A stretch of DNA of 48,467 nucleotides, taken from NCBI GenBank assembly GCA_945862435.1, contig CAMAXX010000021.1:1-48467 (forward strand), in the 5' to 3' direction. Below, piece by piece: positions 37,467 through 48,467 of this stretch. Numbering within the stretch: position 1 is the stretch's first letter; every line of letters begins with the position of its first letter. The DNA comes from Pseudorhodobacter antarcticus (GTDB lineage Bacteria; Pseudomonadota; Alphaproteobacteria; Rhodobacterales; Rhodobacteraceae). The notes beneath the pieces were generated by a model. It did no database searches. It saw nothing but the letters and a program-made list of their open reading frames with translations, and was not told where the DNA came from. A program made the translations under genes and the position numbers.

Positions 37467-40400
37467 GCCCCTGATCCCAGCCTACAACGTCGTGATTGTC
37501 ACATTAGACAGTCATGCCGCTGGCCCTGCCGCGCGCATTGCGCCCCGCTTGGTTGCCGATTTCCCAGGGCTGACGGTTTCGGTTCACGCAAGCGCCGAAT
37601 GGGCGGGCAATCCGGCGGCACTAGCCGCAACCAAGGCCGCGCTGGCTGAGGCGGATTTGGTCGTCGCCAATCTGATTTTTATCGAAGAGCATATCACAGC
37701 CATTTTGCCCGAACTGACCGCTGCGCGCGCGCGCGCTGATGCTTTTGTTGGGTTGATTGCCGACAAATCCATCGTCTCATTAACCAAAATGGGCGATCTG
37801 GATATGTCGCGCCCTGCCAGCGGCACCATGGCCTTGCTGAAAAAGCTAAAGCCAACGGCCAAGAAATCGACCAATTCGGGACAGCGGCAGATGACAATGC
37901 TGCGCCGCCTGCCCAAGATTTTGCGCTTTATCCCCGGAAAGGCGCAGGATTTGCGGGCGTGGTTCCTTTCCATGCAATATTGGTTGGGCGGGTCGGACGA
38001 CAATATCGAAGAAATGGTGCGATTTTTGGTGTCGCGCTATGCGGCCAAATCCGATTGGCGGCAAGCCAAGGCGAAGCCGCCTGTGGAATATCCCGAACTG
38101 GGCCTATACCACCCCGATCTGCCCGCACGCATCTCGACGAACTTAGCCGATCTGCCGCGCGCAAAGGATGCTGTGGCCACAGTCGGTTTGCTGCTGCTGC
38201 GCAGCTATATCCTATCAGGTGATACCGCGCATTATGACGCGGTGATCCGTAAGTTTGAGGCTGAAGGCATCGCAGTTATTCCCGCTTTTGCATCGGGCCT
38301 AGATGGCCGCCCTGCGATTGAAGCCTATTGCCAAGCAGGCGGCGTGGCATCAGTTGATGCGCTTGTCTCGCTGACAGGGTTTTCGCTGGTGGGCGGGCCT
38401 GCCTATAATGACAGCGAAGCAGCCGCCAAAGCGCTGGGCGCATTGGACGTGCCCTATATCGGAGCCCATCCGCTAGAATTTCAAACACTTGGCCAATGGG
38501 CCAGCGCGGGCCAAGGACTGGGGCCGATTGAAACCACGATGCTGATTGCGCTGCCTGAAATTGATGGGGCCACCAACCCCACGGTTTTTGCGGGCCGTCA
38601 CGGGCAAGATGGCTGCCAAGGCTGCAGCCATATGTGCAAGGGTTCGGCGACCAGCAAGGCGATGGCACCTTGCCATGAGCGTATCACCTCGCTTGTTGAA
38701 AAAACGCGTCGGCTGGCCCATCTACGGCGCACGGCCAATGCGGATAAGAAACTTGCCATCGTTCTGTTTGGCTTTCCGCCCAATGCGGGGGCTGCTGGCA
38801 CGGCCGCATATCTTTCGGTGTTTGAATCGCTGCACAACACACTGCTGGCAATGCAGGCGGCAGGCTACCGCCTAGAAGTTCCCGCCAGCGTGGACGATCT
38901 GCGCGCAGAGGTTTTGGGCGGCAATGCGGCCCGCTATGGCCAGCCCGCCAATGTGGCAGATTTTGTTAGCGCTGCGCATATCGTGGCCAATACCCCGCCT
39001 TTGAAGGCAATCGAGGCCGCATGGGGCCCAGCGCCCGGCAAGGTGCAATCAGACGGCGCGAATGTGTTCGTGCTGGGCCAGCAGTTTGGCAACGTGTTCG
39101 TTGGCCTTCAGCCCACATTTGGGTATGAGGGCGACCCAATGCGCCTGCTGTTTGAACGCAGCTTTGCCCCCACCCATGCCTTTGTGCAGTTTTATCTGTG
39201 GATGCGAAATACCTTCCGCGCTGATGCGGTATTGCATTTTGGGATGCATGGCGCGCTAGAATTCATGCCTGGCAAACAAGCTGGCCTTGGCGCGCGCGAT
39301 TGGCCAGATCGTCTGATTGGCGAGATGCCAAACATCTATCTTTACGCCGCCAACAACCCATCCGAGGCCAGCCTTGCCAAGCGGCGCAGCAATGCCATTA
39401 CTATCACTCATCTGACGCCGCCCTTGGCGCAGGCGGGGCTATATAAAGGGCTGCTTGACCTGAAAGACAGCCTTTCGCGGTATCGCGCAATGGAAGCAGG
39501 GGCGCAGGGACGCGATGATCTGGCCTTGCTGATTGCAGAACAGGCCGCAGCCGTGGATATGGACGGCAGCGCGCCGGATATGCTGTGGTTGACCTTGATC
39601 GAGGCTGAAGGCAGCCTTATTCCCGAAGGGCTGCATGTTCTGGGCCGCGCCATGAGCGATGCGCAGCGCGCCGCCTACCTTGACCTGCTGCCCACAATGG
39701 ACAAATCAGAGCGCGCCCGCATTGACGCGCTGCTAAAGAAAGATGCTGAAATTCCTGCGATATTGCGCGCGCTGTCGGGCCGCTTTACCCTGCCCGTTGC
39801 AGGCGGCGATTTAATCCGCAGCCCGCAGATTTTGCCGACGGGCCGCAACATCCATGCGTTCGATCCATTCCGTATGCCCACAGAATTTGCCTTGCGCGAT
39901 GGCGCGGCGCAGGCACAAGTGCTGCTGGATACCCATGCGCGCCTGCCTCGTTCGGTGGCGCTGGTTTTATGGGGGTCGGACAATATCAAAACCGATGGCG
40001 GGCCGATTGCACAGGCTTTGGCGCTGATGGGCGCGCGCCCGCGCTTTGATGCCTATGGCCGCCTGTGCGGAGCTGATCTTATTCCACTGGCGCAACTGGG
40101 ACGCCCGCGCATTGACGTGCTGATGACCCTATCGGGCATTTTCCGCGATTTGCTGCCTTTGCAAACCAAAATGCTGGCCGAAGCTGCGTGGAAATGCGCA
40201 ACGGCGGAAGATGAGCCGCTGTCGCAGAACTTTGTTCGCGCACATGCGCTGGCCTATATGGAGGCGCAGGGCGTGGATATGGAAACAGCATCGCTGCGGG
40301 TGTTTTCCAATGCTGAAGGGGCCTATGGTTCCAATGTCAACCAGTTGGTCGATAGTTCGGCCTTTGGGGCCGAGGATGAGCTTGCCGATGCTTATGAGGC

Positions 40401-41012
40401 GCGTAAATCTTTCGCCTATGGCCGTTCAGGCGAGCCGGTGCGGCAAGCCGCGATGCTGCAAGCGGCGCTGAAAGATGTCGATCTGGCCTATCAAAACCTT
40501 GAATCGGTCGAGCTGGGCGTCACCTCGGTTGACCATTACTTTGACACGCTGGGCGGCATTGCCCGCGCGGTCAAACGTCAGCGCGGGGTCGATACACCTG
40601 TCTATATCTCGGATCAAACGCGCGGTGCGGGCAAGGTGCGCAAACTGTCAGAACAGATCGCACTGGAATCGCGGTCGCGCACGCTGAACCCAAAGTTTTA
40701 TGAGGCGCTTTTGAACCACGGCGCAGAAGGTGTGCGCCAGATTGAAAGCCATGTTACCAACACAATGGGCTGGTCGGCGACAACGCAGGCGGTGGAACCT
40801 TGGGTCTATCAGCGCATATCCGAAACCTTTGTGCTGGACGACGCGATGCGCGCGCGCCTGGCCAGCCTAAACCCCGCTGCATCGGCTCGTATGGCGAACC
40901 GCCTGATCGAAGCATCCGAGCGGGCCTATTGGGCACCCGATGCCGCAACACTCGCCGCGCTGCAATCGGCGGCGGATGAATTGGAAGATCGTTTGGAAGG
41001 GGTTGCTGCCGA

Positions 41013-41016
<4 letters not shown>
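37453..41016 (+). CDS. bchH: Magnesium chelatase subunit H
   Basis: The 1187-residue protein of the CobN/BchH family binds protoporphyrin IX and is the catalytic subunit of Mg insertion with BchI and BchD (not in this window). Typical blocks are [62 protein letters not shown] and [12 protein letters not shown]. Start [13 protein letters not shown] overlaps bchB. It ends in ATGA with the small Cys-rich frame. This is the first committed step of the pathway. Confidence 0.97.
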
Positions 41017-41997
<981 letters not shown>

Positions 41998-41998
<1 letters not shown>

Positions 41999-42666
41999 TG
42001 CCAAGCGATTACGCCCAAACGCGCGACCGGGTTGAGACCTATTTCGACCAAACCGCGACCCAAACGTGGGAGCGGCTAACGTCTGATGCGCCCGTATCAC
42101 GCGTGCGCCAAACAGTTCGGGCGGGGCGCGATAAAATGCGCGCGCTGATGCTGGCGCAATTGCCGCGCGATCTGCAGGGCGCGCGTGTGCTGGATGCGGG
42201 CTGCGGCGCGGGGCAAATGACGGCGGAACTTGCCGCGCGGGGGGCCGAAGTTGTGGCGGTTGATATTTCGCCCGCGCTGCTGCAAATCGCAGCGCGCCGA
42301 TTGCCGGCCGAACTGGCCTCGCGCGTGCGCTTTGTGGCTGGCGATATGACCGATGCCAGCCTTGGCCCCTATGACTTTGCTTTGGCGATGGATAGCCTGA
42401 TTTATTACACCGCTGCCGACATTTCGGGGGTTTTAGCCCGCTTAGGTGCAGGCGCGCAAAAGGTTGTGTTTACCGTTGCCCCTGCCTCGCCGCTGCTTTC
42501 GCTCGCTTGGAACGCGGGAAAACTATTCCCCAGCGCTGACCGCGCGCCCACTATGCAGCCGCACAAATTCTCGCGCCTGCAAGCCGCCTGCGGTGGGCGC
42601 CTTGCCCGCGTGGGGCGGATTTCGGCAGGCTTTTATACCAGCGACTGTCTGGAGTATCGTGCATGA
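41998..42666 (+). CDS. bchM: Mg-protoporphyrin IX O-methyltransferase
   Basis: The 222-residue SAM-dependent methyltransferase has motif I VLDAGCGAGQMTAELAARG, FDQTATQTWERLTSDAPVSR at the N-terminus and FTVAPASPLLSLAWNAGKLF, typical of BchM. It makes Mg-protoporphyrin monomethyl ester, the substrate of AcsF. ATG 41998 shares its A with the bchL TGA (TGATG); a TTG one codon earlier is less likely. Overlaps lhaA by ATGA. Confidence 0.96.
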
Positions 42667-44096
42667 TCCTTCGCAAACAGCATATCGCAGCGCTTGGGGC
42701 CAAATGGTTGCCCTTTGCCGATGCAGGATCGACGGGGCTGCCACTGGCACAACTGCTGCGTCTGGGGCTGTTTCAAGTATCGGTCGGCATGGCCTCGGTT
42801 TTGCTGCTGGGTACGCTGAACCGCGTGATGATTGTAGAACTGTCGGTGCCTGCCACAGTGGTGGCGCTGATGATTGCCCTGCCCGTTCTTTCGGCCCCGT
42901 TCCGCGCATTACTGGGATTTAAATCTGACAGCTATCGCAGTGCGCTGGGGTGGAAGCGCATTCCCTATCTGTGGTTTGGCAGCCTGTGGCAGATGGGCGG
43001 GCTGGCGGTGATGCCGTTTGCCGTTGTTGTGCTAGGCGGACATCAGGCGCTGGGCCCCACTTGGGCGGGCGAAGTTCTGGCAGCGCTGGCCTTTATCATG
43101 GCGGGCATTGGGTTGCACATGGTGCAAACGGCGGGCCTTGCGCTGGCCGCCGACCGCGCGGACGAGGCCCAGCGCCCCCGTGTTGTGGCCCTGCTGTATG
43201 TGATGTTTCTGATCGGAACGGCCATTTCAGCGCTGGTGATCGGCGCGCTGCTGACCGAGTTTTCAGATTTGCGGTTGATCCGCGTAGTGCAGGGTGCGGC
43301 GCTGCTTACACTGGGGCTGAATTTGGTCGCTCTTTGGAAACAGGAAAAACTGCGCCCGATGACAGCGGCAGAGCTTGCCGCCCCGCGCCCCAATTTTGGC
43401 GATGCTTGGCGCGATCTGATGGCGGGCGGCACGGCGGGCAGGCTTTTGGCCGTGGTCGCGCTGGGTGCGCTGGGATTTAACATGCAAGATGTGCTGCTTG
43501 AACCTTATGGTGGCCAAGTGTTGGGCCTGTCTGTGGCGGCGACCACAGCACTGACGGCGGTTTATGCGGGCGGTTCTTTGATTGGTTTTGGTTTTGCTGC
43601 ACGCTGGCTTGGTAAGGGGCATGATGCCTTTCGCTTGGCTGGGCGCGGGGTGATTATTGGCATCGGGGCCTTTGCCGCTGTAGTGCTGGCAGGCCCTATG
43701 GCATCTGCCCTGCTGTTCTTTGCGGGCGCGGCAATGATTGGGCTTGGATCTGGGCTGTTCTTTGTCTCTACCCTAACGGCTGCGATGGCCCTGCCTTCGG
43801 AAAGCAAAGATGGCCGCCTTGGTGGCGGGCTGGTATTGGGGGCATGGGGTGCGGCGCAGGCAACGGCTGCGGGCCTGTCGATTGCCTTTGGCGGCAGCCT
43901 GCGCGACACAGTTGCGCATTTGGCTGCGGGCAGCGCCCTAGATACCCCCGCCTTTGGCTACACCTTCGTATATCACACAGAAATTGCCTTGCTATTTGGC
44001 ACCCTAATCGTGCTGGGCCCCTTGGTCCGCACGCGCCTTTTGACGGAACAATCCACCCCAACCCAGAAGATCGGCCTTGCCGATTTTCCAACCTAA
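42663..44096 (+). CDS. lhaA: LhaA, PucC-family light-harvesting 1 assembly factor
   Basis: The 477-residue protein has about twelve helices of the BCD/PucC family. Blocks [60 protein letters not shown] and [20 protein letters not shown] are characteristic. LhaA helps assemble LH1 around the reaction centre and may carry bacteriochlorophyll. Overlaps bchM by ATGA; puhA follows after 19 bases. Confidence 0.94.
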   Translation: MILRKQHIAALGAKWLPFADAGSTGLPLAQLLRLGLFQVSVGMASVLLLGTLNRVMIVELSVPATVVALMIALPVLSAPFRALLGFKSDSYRSALGWKRIPYLWFGSLWQMGGLAVMPFAVVVLGGHQALGPTWAGEVLAALAFIMAGIGLHMVQTAGLALAADRADEAQRPRVVALLYVMFLIGTAISALVIGALLTEFSDLRLIRVVQGAALLTLGLNLVALWKQEKLRPMTAAELAAPRPNFGDAWRDLMAGGTAGRLLAVVALGALGFNMQDVLLEPYGGQVLGLSVAATTALTAVYAGGSLIGFGFAARWLGKGHDAFRLAGRGVIIGIGAFAAVVLAGPMASALLFFAGAAMIGLGSGLFFVSTLTAAMALPSESKDGRLGGGLVLGAWGAAQATAAGLSIAFGGSLRDTVAHLAAGSALDTPAFGYTFVYHTEIALLFGTLIVLGPLVRTRLLTEQSTPTQKIGLADFPT

Positions 44097-44115
44097 CCCC
44101 CGCGGAGGAACTTAC

Positions 44116-44874
44116 ATGCTGGGAACAAACTTCTTTGGAAACTTCGATCTTGCTTCTCTTGCCATTTGGCTGTTTTGGGGCTTTTTCGCGCTGCTGGTTT
44201 ACTACCTGCAAACAGAAAACATGCGCGAAGGGTATCCTTTGGAAACCGAGGATGGCAACGCCGCCCCGAACCAAGGCCCATTCGCCCTGCCAAAGGCCAA
44301 AACCTTTATCTTGCCACATGGCCGCGGCGAAGTGACCGTGCCCAATGGCGAACGTGAGGCGCGCGAAGTGGCGCTGGGCCGCACAGCAATGTCCGAAGGC
44401 TTTCCCCATGCGTCAACGGGTAACCCGATGACCGACGGGGTCGGGCCCGCCTCTTGGGCGCCACGCCGCGATCTGCCCGAACTGGACGGTCACGGCCATA
44501 ACAAGATTATGCCGATGTCGCTGGCCGCAGGCTTTGCCGTGTCGGGCGGGCGTGATCCACGCGGTCTGCCTGTGCAGGCTGGCGATTTGGAAGTGGTCGG
44601 CACGATTACCGACATGTGGGTGGACGCGCCAGAACAACTGGTACGTTATCTGGAAATCACCCTGAATTCGGGTGAGGTCAAACTGGTTCCGATGCCGATG
44701 GTTAAGGTGCAAGCCGACCGTGTGCGCATTAACTCGCTGTCGTCAGACCTGTTCGACGGCGTTCCAGCCACCAGATCGAATACCTCTGTGACCATGCTAG
44801 AGGAAGAAAAGATCAGCGCCTTCTACGCAGGTGGAACGCTATATGCCGCCGAAAAGCGTAAGCGCGGATTTTAA
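44116..44874 (+). CDS. puhA: Photosynthetic reaction centre H subunit
   Basis: The 252-residue protein has one N-terminal helix (about 12-31, [20 protein letters not shown]) and a large cytoplasmic PRC-barrel domain ([38 protein letters not shown]). It caps reaction centre L and M and shapes proton entry to QB. Start [11 protein letters not shown] has gcggaggaa 7 bases upstream. Promoters may also lie within lhaA, as in Rhodobacter superoperons (known from that genus). Confidence 0.96.
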   Translation: MLGTNFFGNFDLASLAIWLFWGFFALLVYYLQTENMREGYPLETEDGNAAPNQGPFALPKAKTFILPHGRGEVTVPNGEREAREVALGRTAMSEGFPHASTGNPMTDGVGPASWAPRRDLPELDGHGHNKIMPMSLAAGFAVSGGRDPRGLPVQAGDLEVVGTITDMWVDAPEQLVRYLEITLNSGEVKLVPMPMVKVQADRVRINSLSSDLFDGVPATRSNTSVTMLEEEKISAFYAGGTLYAAEKRKRGF

Positions 44875-44880
44875 AACCTT

Positions 44881-44907
44881 CCCCGCGCGGGCCAAACCCG
44901 CGCGGGG
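44881..44907 (+). terminator. GC-only hairpin between puhA and puhB
   Basis: Perfect 11-base stem ccccgcgcggg / cccgcgcgggg with loop ccaaa, 6 bases after the puhA stop, with no T-run. It more likely protects the puhA mRNA end or gives partial termination, raising reaction-centre H over the assembly factors (inference). Confidence 0.7.
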
Positions 44908-44931
44908 CCGACACCTTAGGAGCCTGCCATC

Positions 44932-45582
44932 ATGACCAAAGACATAGAACGCGATCTGTCTGATTTCGCCACCGAGGCCCTGCCAGGCCTGCCCGAAAAA
45001 CCGCCCCTTGGCGAAGAGATTTTATGGCAAGGCCGCCCCAACGCTTGGGCTTTGGCGCGCGAGGCATATAAGATCACTTGGGTTGGTGGATACTTTCTGG
45101 CCCTTGGCCTGTGGCAGGGCATCGCCGCCTTTGGCGGCAATATTTCAGGGGTTGTTGCAGTGCTGCTTCCCTATCTCGCAGTGGGCGCACTCGCGGTTGG
45201 TATCCTTGGCCTGATGGCATGGGTGCAGGCGCGCGGCACTGTATACACCATTACATCCGCCCGTGTGGCGATGCGGGTTGGGGCGGCGCTGACTGTCACG
45301 CTGAACCTGCCGTTTAAGCAAATTGGCGCTGCGCATCTGGCGCATGGCACGGCCAAAACGGGCACATTGGCCTTTGAAACACTTGGCGATACGCGCATTT
45401 CCTATCTTGTGCTGTGGCCCCATGCGCGGCCATGGGCCATGGGCCGCGCCCAGCCTGCGCTGCGTGCCATTCCCAATGCCGATGCCGTGGCCAAAATATT
45501 TTCCGATGCAGCCCAATCTCGCCTTAACATCCCTGTCATAGCGCGTCATGGCGCAATGCCCGCCCCCGTAGCCGCTGAATAG
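44932..45582 (+). CDS. puhB: Photosynthetic complex assembly protein PuhB
   Basis: The 216-residue protein has three hydrophobic segments (GYFLALGLWQGIAAFGG, VVAVLLPYLAVGALAVG, ILGLMAWVQ). N-terminal EILWQGRPNAWALAREAYK and YTITSARVAMRVGAALTVTLN show the bPH2-like PuhB fold. It assists reaction-centre assembly at the membrane. Ribosome site taggagcc lies before the ATG. Followed by puhC after 9 bases. Confidence 0.94.
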   Translation: MTKDIERDLSDFATEALPGLPEKPPLGEEILWQGRPNAWALAREAYKITWVGGYFLALGLWQGIAAFGGNISGVVAVLLPYLAVGALAVGILGLMAWVQARGTVYTITSARVAMRVGAALTVTLNLPFKQIGAAHLAHGTAKTGTLAFETLGDTRISYLVLWPHARPWAMGRAQPALRAIPNADAVAKIFSDAAQSRLNIPVIARHGAMPAPVAAE

Positions 45583-45591
45583 GAGTTAGTG

Positions 45592-46047
45592 ATGACCAAT
45601 TTAGGCCACGCAAAACCACGCGATCCTGAAATGATCCCCCGCCCGCTGCTTTTGGCGATGCTGGGGCTGGTGTTGGCCACGCTGGCGCTGACCACATTTT
45701 CGGTGGTGACAGGGCGCGAAAAAGTGGGCCAACCGCAAGATGCCGCCATTGTTCAGCAGCGCAGCATTATCTTGCAAGGCGGCGGCGCGCAGGCTGTTAC
45801 CGTTCTGAATGAGGACGGCCAACTGCTGATGGATCTGCCCCATGGCGGCTTTATCACCGTTATCCAAAATGGGCTTGAACGCGCCCGTACTGTTGCCCGC
45901 GCCGACCAATCTGCCCCTGTTCGCATAGTGGAATATGCGAATGGCCGCCTTAGCGTTATCGACGATACCACGGGTTGGAGTGTGGAACTCGGCAGTTTCG
46001 GGTCTGACAATCGCGCTGCGTTCGAGCGGTTGATACATCTAAAATAA
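45592..46047 (+). CDS. puhC: Photosynthetic complex assembly protein PuhC
   Basis: The 151-residue protein is anchored by one helix (LLLAMLGLVLATLALTTFSVV, about 17-37) with a periplasmic domain. Family phrases are ILQGGGAQAVTVLNEDGQLL, DLPHGGFITVI and GSFGSDNRAAFERLI. It affects LH1-reaction-centre levels. ATG 45592 is chosen as it is 6 bases after aggag; GTG three bases earlier is too close. Confidence 0.93.
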   Translation: MTNLGHAKPRDPEMIPRPLLLAMLGLVLATLALTTFSVVTGREKVGQPQDAAIVQQRSIILQGGGAQAVTVLNEDGQLLMDLPHGGFITVIQNGLERARTVARADQSAPVRIVEYANGRLSVIDDTTGWSVELGSFGSDNRAAFERLIHLK

Positions 46048-46071
46048 GAAATAAACCAAGGGAACAAAATC

Positions 46072-46368
46072 ATGGGTCTTTTTACACGAGAGGTTGAACA
46101 GGTGCCCTGCACCGTCGAGGTAAGCCACCGCTTTGAAAGCCTGCACGCTCATGTGCGATTTGATAACGGCGCTGTGGTGCATCCCGGAGATGAAGTTTTG
46201 GTGCATGGCGCGCCAATCATAGCCGCCTTTGGCGAGTTGATTGTCGAAGAACGCGCTGCCACCATCACCCGCGCAAGCCTAATCGAACGGATGTGGACAC
46301 GCGCCACAGGCGATTTCGGCTTTATGGAACTCTGCGAATTTTCATTTTCCGAGGAGATTAAACTATGA
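46072..46368 (+). CDS. Conserved photosynthesis-cluster protein before acsF (function unknown)
   Basis: The 98-residue soluble protein has a beta-rich N-terminal half (VPCTVEVSHRFESLHAHVRF, DEVLVHGAPIIAAFGELIVE) and a charged helical end (LIERMWTRATGDFGFMELCE). It lies between puhC and acsF, where roseobacters also carry a small gene. The ATGA overlap with acsF suggests a partner role for cyclase or assembly. No domain is recognised. Confidence 0.85.
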   Translation: MGLFTREVEQVPCTVEVSHRFESLHAHVRFDNGAVVHPGDEVLVHGAPIIAAFGELIVEERAATITRASLIERMWTRATGDFGFMELCEFSFSEEIKL

Positions 46369-47477
46369 ATGTGCAAACAGGCGAACTTGCCCCTCAGAGC
46401 GACACTCATATGGCCGATGATCTGGGCATTGACACTACAACGACCACGGCGATGGCCACCGAGACCACATTGCTGAACCCCCGCTTTTATACCACCGATT
46501 TTGAAGAGCTTGACCGCGTAGACGTGTCCCGCGTGCGCGCGGAATGGGACGCGCTGATTGCGCAAATGAAATCTGACCCGAACAAGAGCCACTTCAAGAA
46601 AAATGCCGATTGGGATCAGGTTGATTGGGCGGGCATGGAACCCACCCTGCGCCGCGAATTTATCGATTTTCTGGTATCGTCCTGCACTGCCGAATTTTCG
46701 GGCTGTGTTTTGTACAAGGAAATGAAACGGCGCGGCAGCAACCCTGACATATGCGAGTTGTTCAATTACATGGCCCGCGATGAAGCCCGCCATGCAGGAT
46801 TTATCAACGATGCCCTGCGTGAGGCAGGCGTGGCCGTGAACCTTGGATTTTTGACGCGCGCCAAGAAATACACCTATTTCCGGCCCAAGTTTATCTATTA
46901 TGCCACCTACCTTTCGGAAAAGATTGGTTACGCGCGCTACATCACCATTTTCCGCCACTTGGAGGCAAATCCAGACCAGCGCTTTCACCCCATTTTCAAA
47001 TGGTTCCGCGAATGGTGTAACGACGAATTTTCCCATGGCGAGGCCTTTGCCCTCTTGATGCGCACGGATCCAAAACTGACCTCTAGTTTTGCCAACAAAC
47101 TGTGGATCCGCTTCTTTTTAACGGCGGTTTATTCCACCATGTATGTGCGCGATCATGCCCGCCCTGCCTTCCATCAGGCATTGGGTGTGGATATCGAATG
47201 GTATGACCAAGAGGTATTCCGCAAAACATCGGCCATCGCGCGGCAGGTCTTTCCGATTGAGATTGACATTGATCACCCCCGCTGGCTGCCAAACCTGCGG
47301 CGCATGCGCGATGCCTTCGGCCAAATGGATGCAGGCACGCGCCAAGGCGGGCTTGCGGGCTGGGCAAAGCGGATGGTGGGCGGGGCCAAGGCAGCCTATG
47401 GCTTTGCCGCGATATACACCATCCCCGTCATAAAAAGCACGCCGCCCGTAAATGTACGGCTGGAGCCAAGCTATTGA
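46365..47477 (+). CDS. acsF: Mg-protoporphyrin IX monomethyl ester oxidative cyclase (aerobic)
   Basis: The 370-residue diiron enzyme has Glu/His motifs EFSGCVLYKEMKRR, NYMARDEARHAGFINDALRE and WCNDEFSHGEAFALLMRTDP, typical of AcsF. It uses O2 to form ring E of bacteriochlorophyll. AcsF can need BciE or Ycf54 partners, not seen here. Translation is coupled to the upstream 98-residue gene. Together with absence of bchE in the window, it suggests oxic pigment synthesis. Confidence 0.97.
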   Translation: MNVQTGELAPQSDTHMADDLGIDTTTTTAMATETTLLNPRFYTTDFEELDRVDVSRVRAEWDALIAQMKSDPNKSHFKKNADWDQVDWAGMEPTLRREFIDFLVSSCTAEFSGCVLYKEMKRRGSNPDICELFNYMARDEARHAGFINDALREAGVAVNLGFLTRAKKYTYFRPKFIYYATYLSEKIGYARYITIFRHLEANPDQRFHPIFKWFREWCNDEFSHGEAFALLMRTDPKLTSSFANKLWIRFFLTAVYSTMYVRDHARPAFHQALGVDIEWYDQEVFRKTSAIARQVFPIEIDIDHPRWLPNLRRMRDAFGQMDAGTRQGGLAGWAKRMVGGAKAAYGFAAIYTIPVIKSTPPVNVRLEPSY

Positions 47478-47523
47478 AACACCCTAGCAAAACCAATGCA
47501 GGCAAAGCACAGGGGGGCGCGCA

Positions 47524-48318
47524 ATGAACAGCCCTCTTCTGGCCGCGCTTGGCGTTTTGCTGGCGTGGTGGCTGTCAACGGGGCTGATCCTGTGGCGCGT
47601 GCGGATTGCCGATAATGGCCCTGCGCATGGGCATATGCGTTCGGTTATTGGCGGTCTTCCGCTGCTGGGCTTTGGCCTATGGGGGGCAGTCGTTTTTTCT
47701 GCCGATCCATCGGCTTTTGGCGTGTATTTGGGTTTCGCAGCCGCTTTGGCGCTGTGGGGCTGGGTCGAGCTGGCCTTTTTATCGGGCGTTCTGACAGGGC
47801 CAAACACTACGCCCAGCCCGGCGGGCCTAAGCCCGCGCGCACGATTTATCCGCGCGTTTCTGGCTGTTGCGTGGCACGAATTGGCGCTGGCCGCCATCAT
47901 GATCGGGCTCATCTGGGTTCAGTGGGCGGGGCAGAACACCATTGCTGCTGCGACATTCGCACTTTTACTCGTCGCAAGGACTTTAGCAAAAATCAATCTT
48001 TTCCTTGGCGTGCCACGCATCAATCTGCAGTTTATTCCTGGCCCAATCAACCATATGAAAAGCCACTTTCGCATTGCTCCTGCCACAGGATTTTTGCTAT
48101 TATCTATCTGTATATTGGTCATGCTGACGCTGCTTTTCATCATATGGGCACTGGACGGTGTTACCCCCGAAAATAGCCTTGGCTATACCGTACTGGCCGC
48201 CTTGGCCGCACTTGCACTTTTGGAACATCTTTTCATGGTTTTGCCTTTGCCCGACGCAAAACTTTGGACTTGGATGCTGCCAAAGGCAAAACCATCGATA
48301 AAGACACTAAAGGAATAA
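47524..48318 (+). CDS. puhE: Photosynthetic complex assembly protein PuhE
   Basis: The 264-residue membrane protein has about six or seven helices. Blocks GPAHGHMRSVIGGLPLLGFG and RINLQFIPGPINHMKSHFR match the PuhE (photosynthetic complex assembly protein 2, DUF3623) family that tunes reaction-centre and bacteriochlorophyll levels. It follows acsF by 46 bases, with aggggggcgc before the ATG, and precedes hemA by 3 bases. Confidence 0.92.
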   Translation: MNSPLLAALGVLLAWWLSTGLILWRVRIADNGPAHGHMRSVIGGLPLLGFGLWGAVVFSADPSAFGVYLGFAAALALWGWVELAFLSGVLTGPNTTPSPAGLSPRARFIRAFLAVAWHELALAAIMIGLIWVQWAGQNTIAAATFALLLVARTLAKINLFLGVPRINLQFIPGPINHMKSHFRIAPATGFLLLSICILVMLTLLFIIWALDGVTPENSLGYTVLAALAALALLEHLFMVLPLPDAKLWTWMLPKAKPSIKTLKE

Positions 48319-48321
48319 TCC

Positions 48322-48467
48322 ATGAACTTTGATGCCCTATTCACCGCCCAGCTTGATGCTCTGAAAGCCGAAGGCAATTACCGCACCTATGCGGAATTGG
48401 AACGCAAGCGCGGGGCGTTTCCGCGGGCGGCTTCGCACAAGGATGGCGAGGTCAGCGATATCACCGT
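48322..48467 (+). CDS. hemA: 5-aminolevulinate synthase, N-terminal part (cut by window end)
   Basis: The first 48 residues, MNFDALFTAQLDALKAEGNY followed by RTYAELERKRGAFPRAASH, match the start of alphaproteobacterial HemA. The PLP enzyme condenses glycine and succinyl-CoA to 5-aminolevulinate, the first tetrapyrrole precursor. It has aaaggaa upstream and lies 3 bases after puhE, so the cluster makes its own ALA. The rest is outside the window. Confidence 0.93.
   Translation, partial: MNFDALFTAQLDALKAEGNYRTYAELERKRGAFPRAASHKDGEVSDIT

Overview
The window looks like a chromosomal piece of a GC-rich, phototrophic member of the Rhodobacteraceae (Roseobacter group or close relatives). The evidence is a GcrA regulator, a DUF1467 protein, and above all a photosynthesis gene cluster in the alphaproteobacterial order bchFNBHLM-lhaA-puhABC-(orf)-acsF-puhE-hemA, next to aerR-ppsR-bchG-pucC-like-bchP-idi. 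The only Mg-protoporphyrin ester cyclase visible is the oxygen-dependent AcsF, which fits an aerobic anoxygenic phototroph. That lifestyle is an inference, because puf, crt and any bchE lie outside the window.

Layout. Positions 1-400 hold the tail of an IS3-type element and a large imperfect palindrome. Positions 400-27170 hold mostly housekeeping and accessory genes: ygfA and mgtE, guaD, an RraB-like protein, gcrA, an ABA4-like membrane operon divergent from a TetR regulator with a clear paired operator, ppk2, an AT-richer SGNH-hydrolase islet, rimO, a DCC protein, a YigZ-like protein and an M48 lipoprotein. They continue with a decayed hypothetical locus, a nitroreductase, an EI24 protein, DUF1467 with methylmalonyl-CoA epimerase, an orphan response regulator, a GNAT enzyme, aspS, pabC/pabB, an APC permease, carB and a DUF2798 gene broken by a stop codon. 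Several gene ends carry related inverted-repeat elements.

Positions 27266-48467 are the photosynthesis cluster. On the minus strand, aerR and ppsR encode the regulators. ppsR ends in an intrinsic terminator, after which bchG, a PucC-like carrier, bchP and idi form a tight operon that makes and attaches the bacteriochlorophyll tail. On the plus strand, bchF, bchN, bchB, bchH, bchL, bchM and lhaA form a run in which every junction overlaps. puhA, puhB, puhC, a 98-residue protein, acsF, puhE and the start of hemA follow. Near-perfect PpsR/CrtJ sites (TGT-N12-ACA) lie in the aerR/bchF divergent region and in front of bchG.

The most unusual observation is a 29-codon, cysteine-rich reading frame (CxxCxxC plus a fourth Cys) exactly filling the bchH-bchL junction, with ATGA overlaps on both sides. 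It looks like an undescribed small protein of the Mg-chelatase / dark-operative reductase operon. Other points worth attention are the nonsense codon in the DUF2798 gene, the decayed gene at 12972-13803, the two repeat families at gene ends, and the TetR operator pair.
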